Assembly: GCF_000710915.1 (NCBI RefSeq)
Contig: NZ_BAUA01000072.1
Coordinates: 1 to 64,000 of the forward strand
Source: Nocardia brasiliensis IFM 10847
GTDB lineage: Bacteria > Actinomycetota > Actinomycetes > Mycobacteriales > Mycobacteriaceae
Direction: 5' to 3'
DNA length: 64,000 nucleotides
Shown: positions 37,522 through 46,173 of the stretch, piece after piece
How positions within the stretch are numbered: the stretch's first letter is position 1
Layout: each line of letters opens with the position of its first letter
Notes under the pieces: model-generated
What the model saw: the letters and a program-made list of their open reading frames with translations, nothing else
The model's database searches: none
What the model was told of the DNA's origin: nothing
Position numbers and translations under genes: made by a program

Positions 37522-38394
37522 ATGTCCACCGAGCATCACAGACCGATCACGGTCGGGGTCGACGGCTCCGAGCCATCGATGGTGGCCGTCCAATGGGCGG
37601 CCGCCGAAGCGGCCCGGCTACATGCTCCGTTGGAGCTGCTCAACAGCACCGGCCTACCCCTCGACTACCCACCCACCATCGAGTACCTGCCCAACGAGGC
37701 CGAACGATATCGCCACGAAGGCACCCAAATCCTAGCCAAGGCAACAAAACTCGCGACCGACCTGTGGCCGCCGGACCGCACGCCCGAGATCACCGCCCGC
37801 GTCGTCGACGGCCCGCCGATCCCGACCCTGATCGCCCGTTCCAAGGAATCCAGGATGGTCGTGGTCGGCACCAGCGGGATGGGTGCGCTCGGGCGCGGAC
37901 TGCTCGGCTCGGTGAGCACCTCGATCGCCAGGCACGCGCACTGCCCCGTCGCCGTCATCCCGCCGACCGCCCCCGACGCGCCGGACCGAAGCGCGCAGCC
38001 GGTGGTCGTCGGTGTCGACGGCTCGCCGAGCAGCGTGCGCGCGGTGGCGATCGCCTTCGAAGAGGCGTCCAACCGGGGTGTCGGTCTGGTCGCGGTGCAC
38101 ACCTGGTCCGAATTCTTCCGCTACAACTCCCGGGTCGAAATGCAGCAGGAAGACGAGGAACTGCTCGCCGAATGCCTCGCCGGATACGCCGATCAGTACC
38201 CGGACGTGCCGGTGCGTCGTGTCGTCGTCGAGGAGCGTCCCGCGCATCGTCTCCTCGCCGAAGCCGCGCACGCCCAGTTGATCGTCCTCGGCAGCCACGG
38301 CCGGGGTGGGTTTGCCGGCATGACCCTCGGCTCGGTCAGCCAAGCCGTGCTGCACGCCGTCCACATTCCGATCATCATCGCCCGAACGAAATAG
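37522..38394 (+). CDS. tandem-domain universal stress protein (type B, copy 1)
   Basis: 290 residues with two UspA domains (about 6-145 and 158-288). Both carry complete ATP-binding loops: VVGTSGMGALGRGLLGSVS and VLGSHGRGGFAGMTLGSVS. It differs from the neighbouring type A protein by its shorter N-terminus and the SVSTSIARHAHCPVAVIP loop. GGAAG precedes the ATG. It lies between the type A gene and the GerW-like gene. Confidence 0.9.
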   Translation: MSTEHHRPITVGVDGSEPSMVAVQWAAAEAARLHAPLELLNSTGLPLDYPPTIEYLPNEAERYRHEGTQILAKATKLATDLWPPDRTPEITARVVDGPPIPTLIARSKESRMVVVGTSGMGALGRGLLGSVSTSIARHAHCPVAVIPPTAPDAPDRSAQPVVVGVDGSPSSVRAVAIAFEEASNRGVGLVAVHTWSEFFRYNSRVEMQQEDEELLAECLAGYADQYPDVPVRRVVVEERPAHRLLAEAAHAQLIVLGSHGRGGFAGMTLGSVSQAVLHAVHIPIIIARTK

Positions 38395-38404
38395 GTGAAT
38401 CACA

Positions 38405-38740
38405 ATGAAAGCTACAGATGTCTTGGCAGCGGCGACCGATTCGATGAAAGCCGGCCGCGTATTCGCTGAGCCGGTGGAACGCGACGGCACGACCGTGATC
38501 ACGGCCGCAGCAGTGTCCGGAGGCAGCGGCGCAGGCGAAGGGTCCGACAACGAAGGGCAGCAGGGTTCCGGCGGCGGATTCGGTCTCGGAGCAAAGCCGG
38601 TGGGGGCCTTCGTGATCAAAGACGGTCAGGTGAGCTGGCAACCGGCGATCGATATCAACCGTCTGATCTTCGCCGTCGGAGTCGTCGCAGTCACTGCTCT
38701 GATCGTCGGTGCCCGCATCGCACGGGCCTATGGGCAATAG
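38405..38740 (+). CDS. GerW/YtfJ-like protein with C-terminal membrane helix
   Basis: 111 residues. The pattern RVFAEPVERDGTTVITAAAV, a Gly/Ser-rich loop and KPVGAFVIKDGQVSW resembles the YtfJ/GerW family, first known from spores. A hydrophobic helix (about residues 86-104, IFAVGVVAVTALIVGARIA) anchors the C-terminus. It is 10 bases after the stress protein stop, so it is probably cotranscribed. Its role in a non-endospore former is unknown. Confidence 0.75.
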   Translation: MKATDVLAAATDSMKAGRVFAEPVERDGTTVITAAAVSGGSGAGEGSDNEGQQGSGGGFGLGAKPVGAFVIKDGQVSWQPAIDINRLIFAVGVVAVTALIVGARIARAYGQ

Positions 38741-38761
38741 CGCTCCCGGGTATTCGGAGCA

Positions 38762-40465
38762 TCAAGGCTCGGGCGGTCCAGCGTGCTGGTCCGCCCGAAA
38801 AGCCGCGATGGCGGTCGGCAGCGTCGGGTAGAGACGATGCGCACCGATCGCGTCGGTCAGCCCGGACGCATCCAGATCGTCGCGCAGGTCCTGTTTGACC
38901 CGCGCCATCGCGAACACGATGCCCTGCGCGGCCAGATCGGCCCGCAACTGTTCGACCGCGTCGAGTGCGGTCAGATCGACTTCGACGTTGGCTTCGGCGT
39001 TGAGGACGAACCAGCGCACCGGCGCGCCGCTTTGCCGCTTCCACGTCTGCACGGCGGCAAGTGCCCGCCGGTGGAAGTCCTCCGCGTTCGCGAAGCAGAG
39101 CGGGGCGTCGTATCGGTAGATGACAAGCCCGGTAAGCGGTTTCGCCGCCGGATAGTCGTCGATGTCGTGCATGCCCGCGAGTCCGGGCACGAATCCGAGA
39201 ATGGCGTCGTGGCCGCGGGCGATGCGCCGAAGCAGATCGAAGATCGACAGTGCGATCGCCACGAGCACGCCGTAGAGCACACCCAACGCCAGCACTGCGG
39301 CGACCGTGCCGAGCGCCAGCAACAGTTCGCTGCGCCGGAATCGAGCGATCCGCCGGAACTCCGCCACATCGATCAGCCGTAGTGCCGCGTAGATCACCAA
39401 CGCACCGAGTGCCGCGGTGGGAAAGGCGGCGAGTACACCACGTGCGCCGAACAACACCACGAGGATGCCACCGAGCGCGACAACGGAATACAGCTGTGTC
39501 CGCGCCCCCATGACATCGGCGATCGTGGTTCTGCTGCCACTGCAGCTCACTGGAAATCCGTGCGTCAGTCCGGCCGCCACATTGGTCGCACCCAGCGCGG
39601 CGAGCTCGGTGTTGGCATCCACGTGCGTACCGTGACGGGCGGCGAAAGCTCTTGCAGTGAGCGCATTGTCGGAAAATCCGACGACTGCGATCCCCACCGC
39701 GGGCAGGAGCAGCGACGCCACATCGGCGAAGGCGACCCCCGACAGACCCGGCACCGGGATGCCGGAGGGAACCGTTCCCACGACTCGTATCCCGAAGCGC
39801 TGCAAGGAAAATGCGGCCACAACACCGGCTGATAGCAATACGGCAAGCAGCGGACCGGGTATCCGGGGTGTGCGCCAGGCCAGCAGCAACAGTCCACTGA
39901 GCACACCTACCGCGAGCACGCTGGTCTGCCAATGCCACTGGTCGACGTGACCTGCGAACGAGCGCAGTTGCGCGAACAGCGACTCACCCTCGACCGATAC
40001 CCCCGTGACCCGCCCGAGCTGGCCCGCGATCATCATGCCCGCCGTGCCCGCGAGATAGCCCACCAGCACCGGCTTGGACAACAGGTCGGCCAGCACCCCG
40101 AGGCGGGCCGCCGAAGCCGCCAGGCACAGCCCGCCGACCAGCAGAGCGAGTACCGCGGCCAGCGCGGCGTATCGGTCCGGGTCCCCCAACGCGAGCGGTG
40201 CCAGCGCCACCGCCGTCAGCAGAGCGGTCGTCGACTCCGGGCCTACCGACAGCTGCCGCGAGGTAGCCAGCAACGTGTACACGGCCAGCGGACCGATCGC
40301 CGACCAGAGACCGACCACCGGCGGCAATCCCGCCACCGTCGCGTAGGCCATCACCTGCGGGATCAGGTACGCGGCCACCGTGACGCCGGCGACCACGTCG
40401 GACCGCAGCCACGCCCGTTGGTAACCCTCGAATTGCCGGAGCCCCGGCAGCAATCGTCTCAGCAC
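38762..40465 (-). CDS. SulP-family anion permease with STAS domain
   Basis: About 567 residues from GTG 40465; GTG 40483 is another option, and the frame is open to 40600. Ten or more hydrophobic helices begin with VTVAAYLIPQVMAYATVAGLPP, the sulphate-transporter signature. A cytosolic STAS domain fills the last 130 residues (LTGLVIYRYDAPLCFANAEDFH and VLNAEANVEVDLTALDAVEQL). It likely carries sulphate, bicarbonate or another anion. It is divergent from the membrane protein gene at 40590, with two DosR-box-like sequences between them. Confidence 0.85.
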   Translation of the reverse strand: MLRRLLPGLRQFEGYQRAWLRSDVVAGVTVAAYLIPQVMAYATVAGLPPVVGLWSAIGPLAVYTLLATSRQLSVGPESTTALLTAVALAPLALGDPDRYAALAAVLALLVGGLCLAASAARLGVLADLLSKPVLVGYLAGTAGMMIAGQLGRVTGVSVEGESLFAQLRSFAGHVDQWHWQTSVLAVGVLSGLLLLAWRTPRIPGPLLAVLLSAGVVAAFSLQRFGIRVVGTVPSGIPVPGLSGVAFADVASLLLPAVGIAVVGFSDNALTARAFAARHGTHVDANTELAALGATNVAAGLTHGFPVSCSGSRTTIADVMGARTQLYSVVALGGILVVLFGARGVLAAFPTAALGALVIYAALRLIDVAEFRRIARFRRSELLLALGTVAAVLALGVLYGVLVAIALSIFDLLRRIARGHDAILGFVPGLAGMHDIDDYPAAKPLTGLVIYRYDAPLCFANAEDFHRRALAAVQTWKRQSGAPVRWFVLNAEANVEVDLTALDAVEQLRADLAAQGIVFAMARVKQDLRDDLDASGLTDAIGAHRLYPTLPTAIAAFRADQHAGPPEP

Positions 40466-40518
40466 TGTTCCAGCATTGTGCACGGCGCGCGGCGACCGGA
40501 CGACGAAAGCCACCGAAC

Positions 40519-40532
40519 ACGACTTCCGGCCC
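40519..40532. promoter_or_regulatory. DosR-box-like site between SulP and membrane protein genes (1)
   Basis: ACGACTTCCGGCCC matches 11 of 14 positions of GGGACTTTCGGCCC. It lies in the divergent intergenic region. Confidence 0.4.
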
Positions 40533-40540
40533 GGTGACCG

Positions 40541-40554
40541 GGGCCATCGGGCCC
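40541..40554. promoter_or_regulatory. DosR-box-like site between SulP and membrane protein genes (2)
   Basis: GGGCCATCGGGCCC matches 10 of 14 positions, and is itself nearly palindromic. It sits 8 bases from the first site, about two helical turns centre to centre. DosR boxes in mycobacteria often come in pairs. Confidence 0.4.
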
Positions 40555-40589
40555 TGCCGCGCGACGATCGAGCGGCGAAGAGTGAGTGA

Positions 40590-41021
40590 ATGGTACTCAC
40601 TACTTACATACGCAGAGCCGGAACGTTGCAGACCGCAGTGTGCCTGGTGTCCGGTGTCGTCGCGATCTGGGCCTTCGCCGGAGCGCTCGGCCTGATCACC
40701 GGGGTCATCGGTCTCGGCGCCGACCTCGATCAACGGCTCCCCTTTCACAGCCCGGTCTTCGGCGGCATCATGCTGGCCGTCGTCGTCGGCCTGCCGATGA
40801 CCGTCGCCGGAGTGCTCGCGGCTAGAGACGACCGGCGGACGCCGATCTTCGCGATGCTGGCCGGCCTCGCCCTGGTCGGCTGGATCGCGGTGCAGCTCGC
40901 GGTAATTCGCGAATTCAGCGTGCTCCAACCGATCTGTGTGCTCTTCGGCCTGATCGTTCTCGGTCTCGGCGCAGTCCAGTTCGAGACCGGCCGCCGCCGC
41001 CACGAACCCGAAATTTCCTGA
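40590..41021 (+). CDS. four-helix membrane protein
   Basis: 143 residues with four hydrophobic segments (about 16-42, 57-76, 84-103, 110-128) and a basic tail FETGRRRHE. No known motif was recognised. It begins a plus-strand unit with the flavodoxin gene, which follows 10 bases later. Confidence 0.7.
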   Translation: MVLTTYIRRAGTLQTAVCLVSGVVAIWAFAGALGLITGVIGLGADLDQRLPFHSPVFGGIMLAVVVGLPMTVAGVLAARDDRRTPIFAMLAGLALVGWIAVQLAVIREFSVLQPICVLFGLIVLGLGAVQFETGRRRHEPEIS

Positions 41022-41031
41022 GGAGAACGCA

Positions 41032-41559
41032 ATGCGATCACGCGTTGTCTATGAATCCATGTTCGGCAATACCGCCGCCATCGCCGAAGCCATCGCCGAG
41101 GGGTTGGGCAAGTTCGGCACCGTCGAGGTGATCAATGTATCCGCCGCCGCGAACGTGCCCGCGCCGACGGTCGACCTGCTCGTCGTGGGTGCACCGACGC
41201 ACGCCTTCGGCCTGAGTCGGCGAAAGACCCGGCTCGACGCCGCGACACACACCGAGGCACCCGTCGTGGTGGAGATCGGAATCCGCGAGTGGCTCGATGC
41301 GGCACTCGGCGTTCCGGAGGGACGTCGCGCGGCGGCGTTCGGTACCAAGGTGGCCAAGCCGCCGTGGTTGCCGGGCTCCGCCGCCCACGCGACGGGAAAA
41401 CGGTTGCGCCGCATCGGCTACGAGCTCGCCGACGAACCCGTGGACTTCTTCGTCGACGGCATGACGGGTCCGCTGCGTGCGGGTGAACCGGACCGCGCCC
41501 GCGCGTGGGCAGAGCGCCTCGCCCACACCGAACACGACCGCCTCGCGCACCACACCTGA
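41032..41559 (+). CDS. flavodoxin domain protein
   Basis: 175 residues. The FMN phosphate loop is VVYESMFGNTAAIAEAI, and the hydrophobic strand LLVVGAPTHAFG follows. It is longer than small flavodoxins and ends with a helical tail of about 30 residues. FMN proteins of this type move electrons or act as quinone reductases. GAGGAG precedes the ATG. Mycobacterial dormancy clusters also hold such proteins. Confidence 0.85.
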   Translation: MRSRVVYESMFGNTAAIAEAIAEGLGKFGTVEVINVSAAANVPAPTVDLLVVGAPTHAFGLSRRKTRLDAATHTEAPVVVEIGIREWLDAALGVPEGRRAAAFGTKVAKPPWLPGSAAHATGKRLRRIGYELADEPVDFFVDGMTGPLRAGEPDRARAWAERLAHTEHDRLAHHT

Positions 41560-41568
41560 ACTGGATCA

Positions 41569-41582
41569 CGGCCTTTGGGCCT
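41569..41582. promoter_or_regulatory. DosR-box-like site before the USP at 41671
   Basis: CGGCCTTTGGGCCT matches 10 of 14 positions of GGGACTTTCGGCCC and is centred about 95 bases upstream of the stress protein start. Confidence 0.35.
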
Positions 41583-41670
41583 CTCAGGTCAGGACCAACG
41601 ACAGACGCGCCGGACCCCTCCGCGTTCCTAACGTACAGGTACCGCGACACCGCACCCGAAGGGCAGACCA

Positions 41671-43509
41671 ATGGCCACCCAGCTCACCGATGATCCGCAC
41701 CGAATCGCCACGGCCCCAGTGGTAGTCGGCGTCGACGGCTCACCCGCCGCCGACCATGCCGTCCGCTGGGCCGCCGCAACCGCCGCGGCACGGGGCCGTC
41801 GCTTGCGGCTCGTGAACGGACTCGATATCGCCGCCAAGCGGGGCGTGCTGGGCAGCTATGACCTGATGATTCCCGCGGTGATCGATTCGATCCGCCGTCA
41901 GGGGGCCGACCGGGTGAGTGCCGCTCGGGCGCTGGCCCTGCGCGTCGAGCCGACGTTGGTGGTGGAAACTGAAGTCTCCCCGGGGAATCCGGCAGAGTTG
42001 CTGATCGATCGATCCGCTTCGGCGCATTTCGTCGCGATCGGCGCATCCGGCGAAGGCGCCACAGTCCGTCATCTCGGGTCCACCCTGCTGGCGGTCGCAA
42101 GCCATGGACACGGGTCCATCGTGGTCGTCCGCGGCGCAGAGCGGTCCGTGCGCGCCGAGCCCGTGGTGGTCGGTGTCGACGGCAGCTCAGCGAGCGAGAT
42201 CGCGGTCGGCGCCGCTTTCGCCGAAGCGCGGGACCGCAACGCGCGCCTGGTCGCGGTGCACGCGTGGAGCGATCTGCACTTCGACAGATTCGCCGGGTTC
42301 TCCGGCGCCATCACCGATCCCACCGTAGCGGCTCAGGCGCACGCTCTGCTCGCCGCGCAGCTGTCCGGGTGGCAGGACAAATACCCCGAGGTCGTGGTCA
42401 CCAGCGAGATGTATCTGTCCGGACCTCGGCATTATCTGCTCGAGTGGTCCAAAGCGGCCCAGCTCGTCGTCGTCGGTAGCCGTGGCCGTGGCGGATTCCG
42501 CGGTCTGCTGCTCGGCTCCACCAGCAACGCGTTGGTCCAGCGCGCGCACTGCCCGGTGCAGGTCGTCCACGCGAGCCTGACCCACTCCCCCAACCCCTGC
42601 CTCGAAAGGCTGAAAGCACATGTCCAGCAACGACATCAACCCGCCGGTACTGGTCGGCACCGACGGCTCTCCCGCCGCTACCGTCGCCGTGCGCTGGGCC
42701 GCCCGCGCCGCGGCCCGCTACGGCGCACCCCTGCACATCGTCCACGCGATCGACGCTCCGATGGACTTCGGACCAGGTATCGCGTTCGCCCAGATCGACT
42801 ACGACGCGTACCGGAAGGCCGGCGCCGACATCACTGCCGAAGCCAGGGAGACGGCCGTTGCCGCGGCGGGAGCGGCCGAACTGGAGGTCCGCACCTTCGT
42901 TGTCGAGGCGCCCGCCGTCCCGGTGCTGCGCGACCGGTCCGCGCACGCGCGTCTACTCGTGGTCGGCACGCATGGATACGGGGCCATCCGCCGAGGTCTG
43001 CTCGGCTCGGTCAGCACCTCCTTGGCCCGGCACGCGAAGTGCCCCGTCGCGGTGGTGCCCGAGTCGACCGACGGCGCTGCGGAGCGGATCGACGGACCGG
43101 TGGTGGTCGGCGTCGACGGATCGCCCGGTGGTGCATACGCACTCGATGTCGCGTTCGAGCAGGCATCCCACCGCGGCGCGCCCTTGCTCGCGGTCCTCAC
43201 CTGGTCGGAGTTCAACCGATACATCCCGCGCACGGACATGCAGACCGAAGCCGAAACGGTGCTCGCCGAGACGATCGCCGGCTATCAGGAGAAGTACCCC
43301 GATGTCGCGGTGTCCCGGCTCGTCAAGGAAGCACGCCCGGCCAAGTGTCTGCTCGATGCCGCCCGCTCGGCGCAGCTGATCGTGGTCGGCAGCCACGGAC
43401 ACGGTGGCTTCCCCGGAATGACACTCGGGTCGGTGAGCCAGGCGGTACTGCACGGCGCCGACTGCCCCGTCATCATCACCCGCCCGCCGAACTGACCATC
43501 TGGAGGTGA
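41671..43509 (+). CDS. tandem-domain universal stress protein (type A, copy 2), reading frame lacks its own stop
   Basis: The first 300 codons encode a normal type A stress protein: two UspA domains, the second with VVGSRGRGGFRGLLLGSTS, ending near HCPVQVVHA at about 42573. No stop follows, and the frame runs on as low-complexity Arg-rich sequence through the whole next gene to 43509. Removing one C from the run at 42587-42591 would give a stop at 42611-42613, 6 bases before the next ATG, the normal spacing for this cluster. A surplus base in the sequence or a recent insertion is therefore likely. The protein should be about 312 residues, not 612. Confidence 0.75.
   Translation: MATQLTDDPHRIATAPVVVGVDGSPAADHAVRWAAATAAARGRRLRLVNGLDIAAKRGVLGSYDLMIPAVIDSIRRQGADRVSAARALALRVEPTLVVETEVSPGNPAELLIDRSASAHFVAIGASGEGATVRHLGSTLLAVASHGHGSIVVVRGAERSVRAEPVVVGVDGSSASEIAVGAAFAEARDRNARLVAVHAWSDLHFDRFAGFSGAITDPTVAAQAHALLAAQLSGWQDKYPEVVVTSEMYLSGPRHYLLEWSKAAQLVVVGSRGRGGFRGLLLGSTSNALVQRAHCPVQVVHASLTHSPNPCLERLKAHVQQRHQPAGTGRHRRLSRRYRRRALGRPRRGPLRRTPAHRPRDRRSDGLRTRYRVRPDRLRRVPEGRRRHHCRSQGDGRCRGGSGRTGGPHLRCRGARRPGAARPVRARASTRGRHAWIRGHPPRSARLGQHLLGPAREVPRRGGARVDRRRCGADRRTGGGRRRRIARWCIRTRCRVRAGIPPRRALARGPHLVGVQPIHPAHGHADRSRNGARRDDRRLSGEVPRCRGVPARQGSTPGQVSARCRPLGAADRGRQPRTRWLPRNDTRVGEPGGTARRRLPRHHHPPAELTIWR
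42620..43495 (+). CDS. tandem-domain universal stress protein (type B, copy 2)
   Basis: 291 residues with two UspA domains. Complete ATP loops are VVGTHGYGAIRRGLLGSVS and VVGSHGHGGFPGMTLGSVS. It closely resembles the type B protein at 37522-38394, including the loop STSLARHAKCPVAVVPEST. The start has GAAAGGCTGAAAG upstream. It lies in a different frame inside the run-on of the type A copy and is followed 19 bases later by the zinc alcohol dehydrogenase gene. Confidence 0.9.
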   Translation: MSSNDINPPVLVGTDGSPAATVAVRWAARAAARYGAPLHIVHAIDAPMDFGPGIAFAQIDYDAYRKAGADITAEARETAVAAAGAAELEVRTFVVEAPAVPVLRDRSAHARLLVVGTHGYGAIRRGLLGSVSTSLARHAKCPVAVVPESTDGAAERIDGPVVVGVDGSPGGAYALDVAFEQASHRGAPLLAVLTWSEFNRYIPRTDMQTEAETVLAETIAGYQEKYPDVAVSRLVKEARPAKCLLDAARSAQLIVVGSHGHGGFPGMTLGSVSQAVLHGADCPVIITRPPN

Positions 43510-43514
43510 TCTCG

Positions 43515-44597
43515 ATGTACGCCATGACCTTTCGCGGCCCCGGCCAACCGAGCTGGGAGCAGGTTCCCGATCCGGTGATCCAGGACAACACCGACGCGAT
43601 CGTGCGCGTGGACGCCGTCACGATCTGCGGCACGGATCTGCACATCCTCAAAGGCGATGTCCCAGAAGTGACGCCGGGACGCATTCTCGGCCACGAAGCG
43701 GTCGGCACGGTGACCGCCGTCGGTCCAGGTGTGCGCACGCGCAAAGTCGGTGACCGAGTGTTGATCTCGTGCATCTCGGCATGCGGCGCGTGCCGATTCT
43801 GCAAAGAGGGGCGCTACGGCCAGTGCCTCGGCGGCGGCGGCTGGATTCTCGGACATCTGATCGACGGCACCCAGGCCGAATTCGTCCGCGTGCCCTTCGC
43901 CGACCTGTCCACGCACGCGATCCCGGACGGCATGACCGATGAGCAAATGCTGATGCTGGCCGACATCCTGCCCACCAGCCACGAAGTGGGCGTGCGCAAC
44001 GGGCGAGTCCGGCCCGGCGACGTGGTCGTCATCGTCGGCGCCGGACCCATCGGCCTGGCCGCGATCATGACCGCGCGCTTGTACAGTCCGGGCCATATCG
44101 TGGTCGTCGACGTGACCGACAGCCGGCTGGTGGCGGCCACCAAGCTCGGGGCGGACAGCACCCTCAACAGCACACGCGACGACGTGCGCGCACGTATCTC
44201 GCAACTGACCGAGGGACTGGGTGCCGACGTCGTCATGGAAGCCGTCGGGGTGCCCGAAACCTTCGAGCTGTCAGTCGATCTCGTACGACCAGGTGGGCAT
44301 GTCGCCAACATCGGCGTGCACGGCGCACCGGCCACTTTGCATCTGGAACGGATCTGGATCCGGGATCTGACGATCACCACCGGCCTGGTCGATACCGACT
44401 CCACCCCAACGCTGATCCGACTGATTCGCAGCGGGCAGCTCGATCCGGCGCCGATCGTCACACATCGCTTCGAGATGTCGGACTTCCCGAGCGCCTATGA
44501 CGTTTTCGCCCGCTCGGCGCAGACCGGCGCACTCAAGGTCATGGTCTCCCGCGCCACGGCCGACCGCTCCGCGCCCGGCGCATCACAATCCCTTTGA
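43515..44597 (+). CDS. zinc-dependent alcohol dehydrogenase
   Basis: 360 residues from ATG 43515, with GGAGGTGAT upstream; a GTG three codons earlier overlaps that site. Catalytic zinc ligands are in TICGTDLH and GHEAVG; structural zinc Cys are in CGACRFCKEGRYGQC; NAD is bound through VVIVGAGPIGLAAI. It resembles the glycerol/2,3-butanediol or alcohol dehydrogenases that accompany stress proteins in actinomycetes. The substrate is unknown. It lies between two stress protein genes. Confidence 0.9.
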   Translation: MYAMTFRGPGQPSWEQVPDPVIQDNTDAIVRVDAVTICGTDLHILKGDVPEVTPGRILGHEAVGTVTAVGPGVRTRKVGDRVLISCISACGACRFCKEGRYGQCLGGGGWILGHLIDGTQAEFVRVPFADLSTHAIPDGMTDEQMLMLADILPTSHEVGVRNGRVRPGDVVVIVGAGPIGLAAIMTARLYSPGHIVVVDVTDSRLVAATKLGADSTLNSTRDDVRARISQLTEGLGADVVMEAVGVPETFELSVDLVRPGGHVANIGVHGAPATLHLERIWIRDLTITTGLVDTDSTPTLIRLIRSGQLDPAPIVTHRFEMSDFPSAYDVFARSAQTGALKVMVSRATADRSAPGASQSL

Positions 44598-44614
44598 GCC
44601 TCGAGGAAGACGAT

Positions 44615-45535
44615 ATGAACATCCCGGAGAACACAGACCCGCACCGCCTCGCGTCGGCGCGCATCGTGGTCGGCGTCGACGGCTCGGCCGGGTCCGACGA
44701 CGCAGTCCGCTGGGCCGCGCAGACCGCGGCACACCGTCGCAGAGGACTGCACCTGATACACGGACTCGACCTTGCCGCCACCCGAGCCAAACTCGCCAGA
44801 CACGACGTCTTGACCGTCCCGATCATCGAGATGAGCTTCCGGCGCGGCCGCAAGATCGTCGACGACGCGTACCGGCTCGCACTGCAGATCGACCCGGAAC
44901 TCAGCGTCACCACCGCGGTTTCCGACGACAAGGCTGCCGAGGTGCTCATTCAGGCTTCGCAGACAGCACATCTGGTCGTACTCGGCGCCACCGGCAACGC
45001 GGGCACCTTCGCGCATCTGGGCTCCACCCTGCTCGCGGTCACCAGCCATGCCCACGGTTCGGTCGTGGTCGTGCGCGGCAACGGATCCGAGCAGGTGAGC
45101 GAGCGAACCGGTGCGGTGGTGGCCGGGGTCGACGCAACCACCGCGGGTGACGCGGCCATCGGCGCCGCTTTCGCTGAAGCATCGGATCGCGATGCGGAGT
45201 TGATCGTCGTCCACGCCTGGAGTGACTGGAACTTCTACGGATTCGCGGGCAGAGCCGATCTCGGCCTGGTCGAGAGCGAGATCGAGAATTCCGAGGACGC
45301 GTTGCTCGCCGAACGTCTCGCCGGCTGGCAGGAGAAGTACCCGGACGTGCGCGTCACCCGGCAACTCCGCCCCGGCGGACCGGTGCGGCCGTTGCTGGAA
45401 TTGTCGGGCACGGCCCAGCTGCTCGTCGTCGGCACCCGCGGCCACGGCGCGTTCACCGGACTGCTGCTGGGATCCACCAGCAATTTCCTTGTCCAGCATG
45501 CCCATTGCCCCGTCATGGTCACCCACCAGGAATGA
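44615..45535 (+). CDS. tandem-domain universal stress protein (type A, copy 3)
   Basis: 306 residues from ATG 44615, with GAGGAAG upstream. Two UspA domains; the second has VVGTRGHGAFTGLLLGSTS. It is closest to the type A copies at 36564 and 41671, sharing the LIHGLDLAATRAKL region and the HAWSDWNF turn. No type B partner follows; the next gene is the DUF2267 protein. Confidence 0.9.
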   Translation: MNIPENTDPHRLASARIVVGVDGSAGSDDAVRWAAQTAAHRRRGLHLIHGLDLAATRAKLARHDVLTVPIIEMSFRRGRKIVDDAYRLALQIDPELSVTTAVSDDKAAEVLIQASQTAHLVVLGATGNAGTFAHLGSTLLAVTSHAHGSVVVVRGNGSEQVSERTGAVVAGVDATTAGDAAIGAAFAEASDRDAELIVVHAWSDWNFYGFAGRADLGLVESEIENSEDALLAERLAGWQEKYPDVRVTRQLRPGGPVRPLLELSGTAQLLVVGTRGHGAFTGLLLGSTSNFLVQHAHCPVMVTHQE

Positions 45536-45548
45536 CCGAGGAACCATC

Positions 45549-46172
45549 ATGTCGCACAAAAGAGATCCGTTCGGCCCCGCCGTCCACTCCGCCAACGTCT
45601 GGTTGCGCCACATCGCCGATGGGATGGCCACCGACGATCGCCTCTTCGCCTACCGAGCTACCCGCGCTTGGCTGCACACCGTGCGCGACCGGCTCGAACT
45701 GCATGCCGCCGCGCACCTGAGCGCACAGTTGCCGGAATTGCTGCGCGGCGTGTTCTTCGAGGGCTGGGTGCCCGACCGCGCGCCGAAACGGCGTGACGTC
45801 AACGACATGCTCGCTGACTTCGCCTGCGCGGCCGGTGTCACCGACGACGAAGCGGTCGGCTTGCTGTGGATCGTCACCGACGCGTTGCGCGATCTGTGCT
45901 CTCCCGGACTGCTCGACCATCTGTTCTCCCGGCTGCCTGCCCCGCTGAACCGGATCCTGCTGGGTACCTCGCCGGGACCGAATGACGAAGAGACAGTGGA
46001 GGATCGTCTCACCGAACTGTCCGAGCGTCTGCAGACGCTGACCGAGGCGGTCGCGGTGCTCACGCGCGGGCTGGAATATCGCCCCGACATCGAGCCTGAC
46101 GGCACGCGAACCGAAATCGCCGCGCAGGAGGCCCACCGGCTGCTCCTGGCCGAATACGCAGACGAGCCCTGA
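45549..46172 (+). CDS. DUF2267 protein
   Basis: 207 residues. The helical DUF2267 domain fills about residues 8-140 (WLRHIADGMATDD... with LPELLRGVFFEGW). A coiled-coil-like stretch (VEDRLTELSERLQTLTEAVAVL) follows. The family is often found with stress proteins in dormancy or redox clusters, but its biochemical role is unknown. It lies 13 bases after a stress protein stop. Confidence 0.85.
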   Translation: MSHKRDPFGPAVHSANVWLRHIADGMATDDRLFAYRATRAWLHTVRDRLELHAAAHLSAQLPELLRGVFFEGWVPDRAPKRRDVNDMLADFACAAGVTDDEAVGLLWIVTDALRDLCSPGLLDHLFSRLPAPLNRILLGTSPGPNDEETVEDRLTELSERLQTLTEAVAVLTRGLEYRPDIEPDGTRTEIAAQEAHRLLLAEYADEP

Positions 46173-46173
46173 A

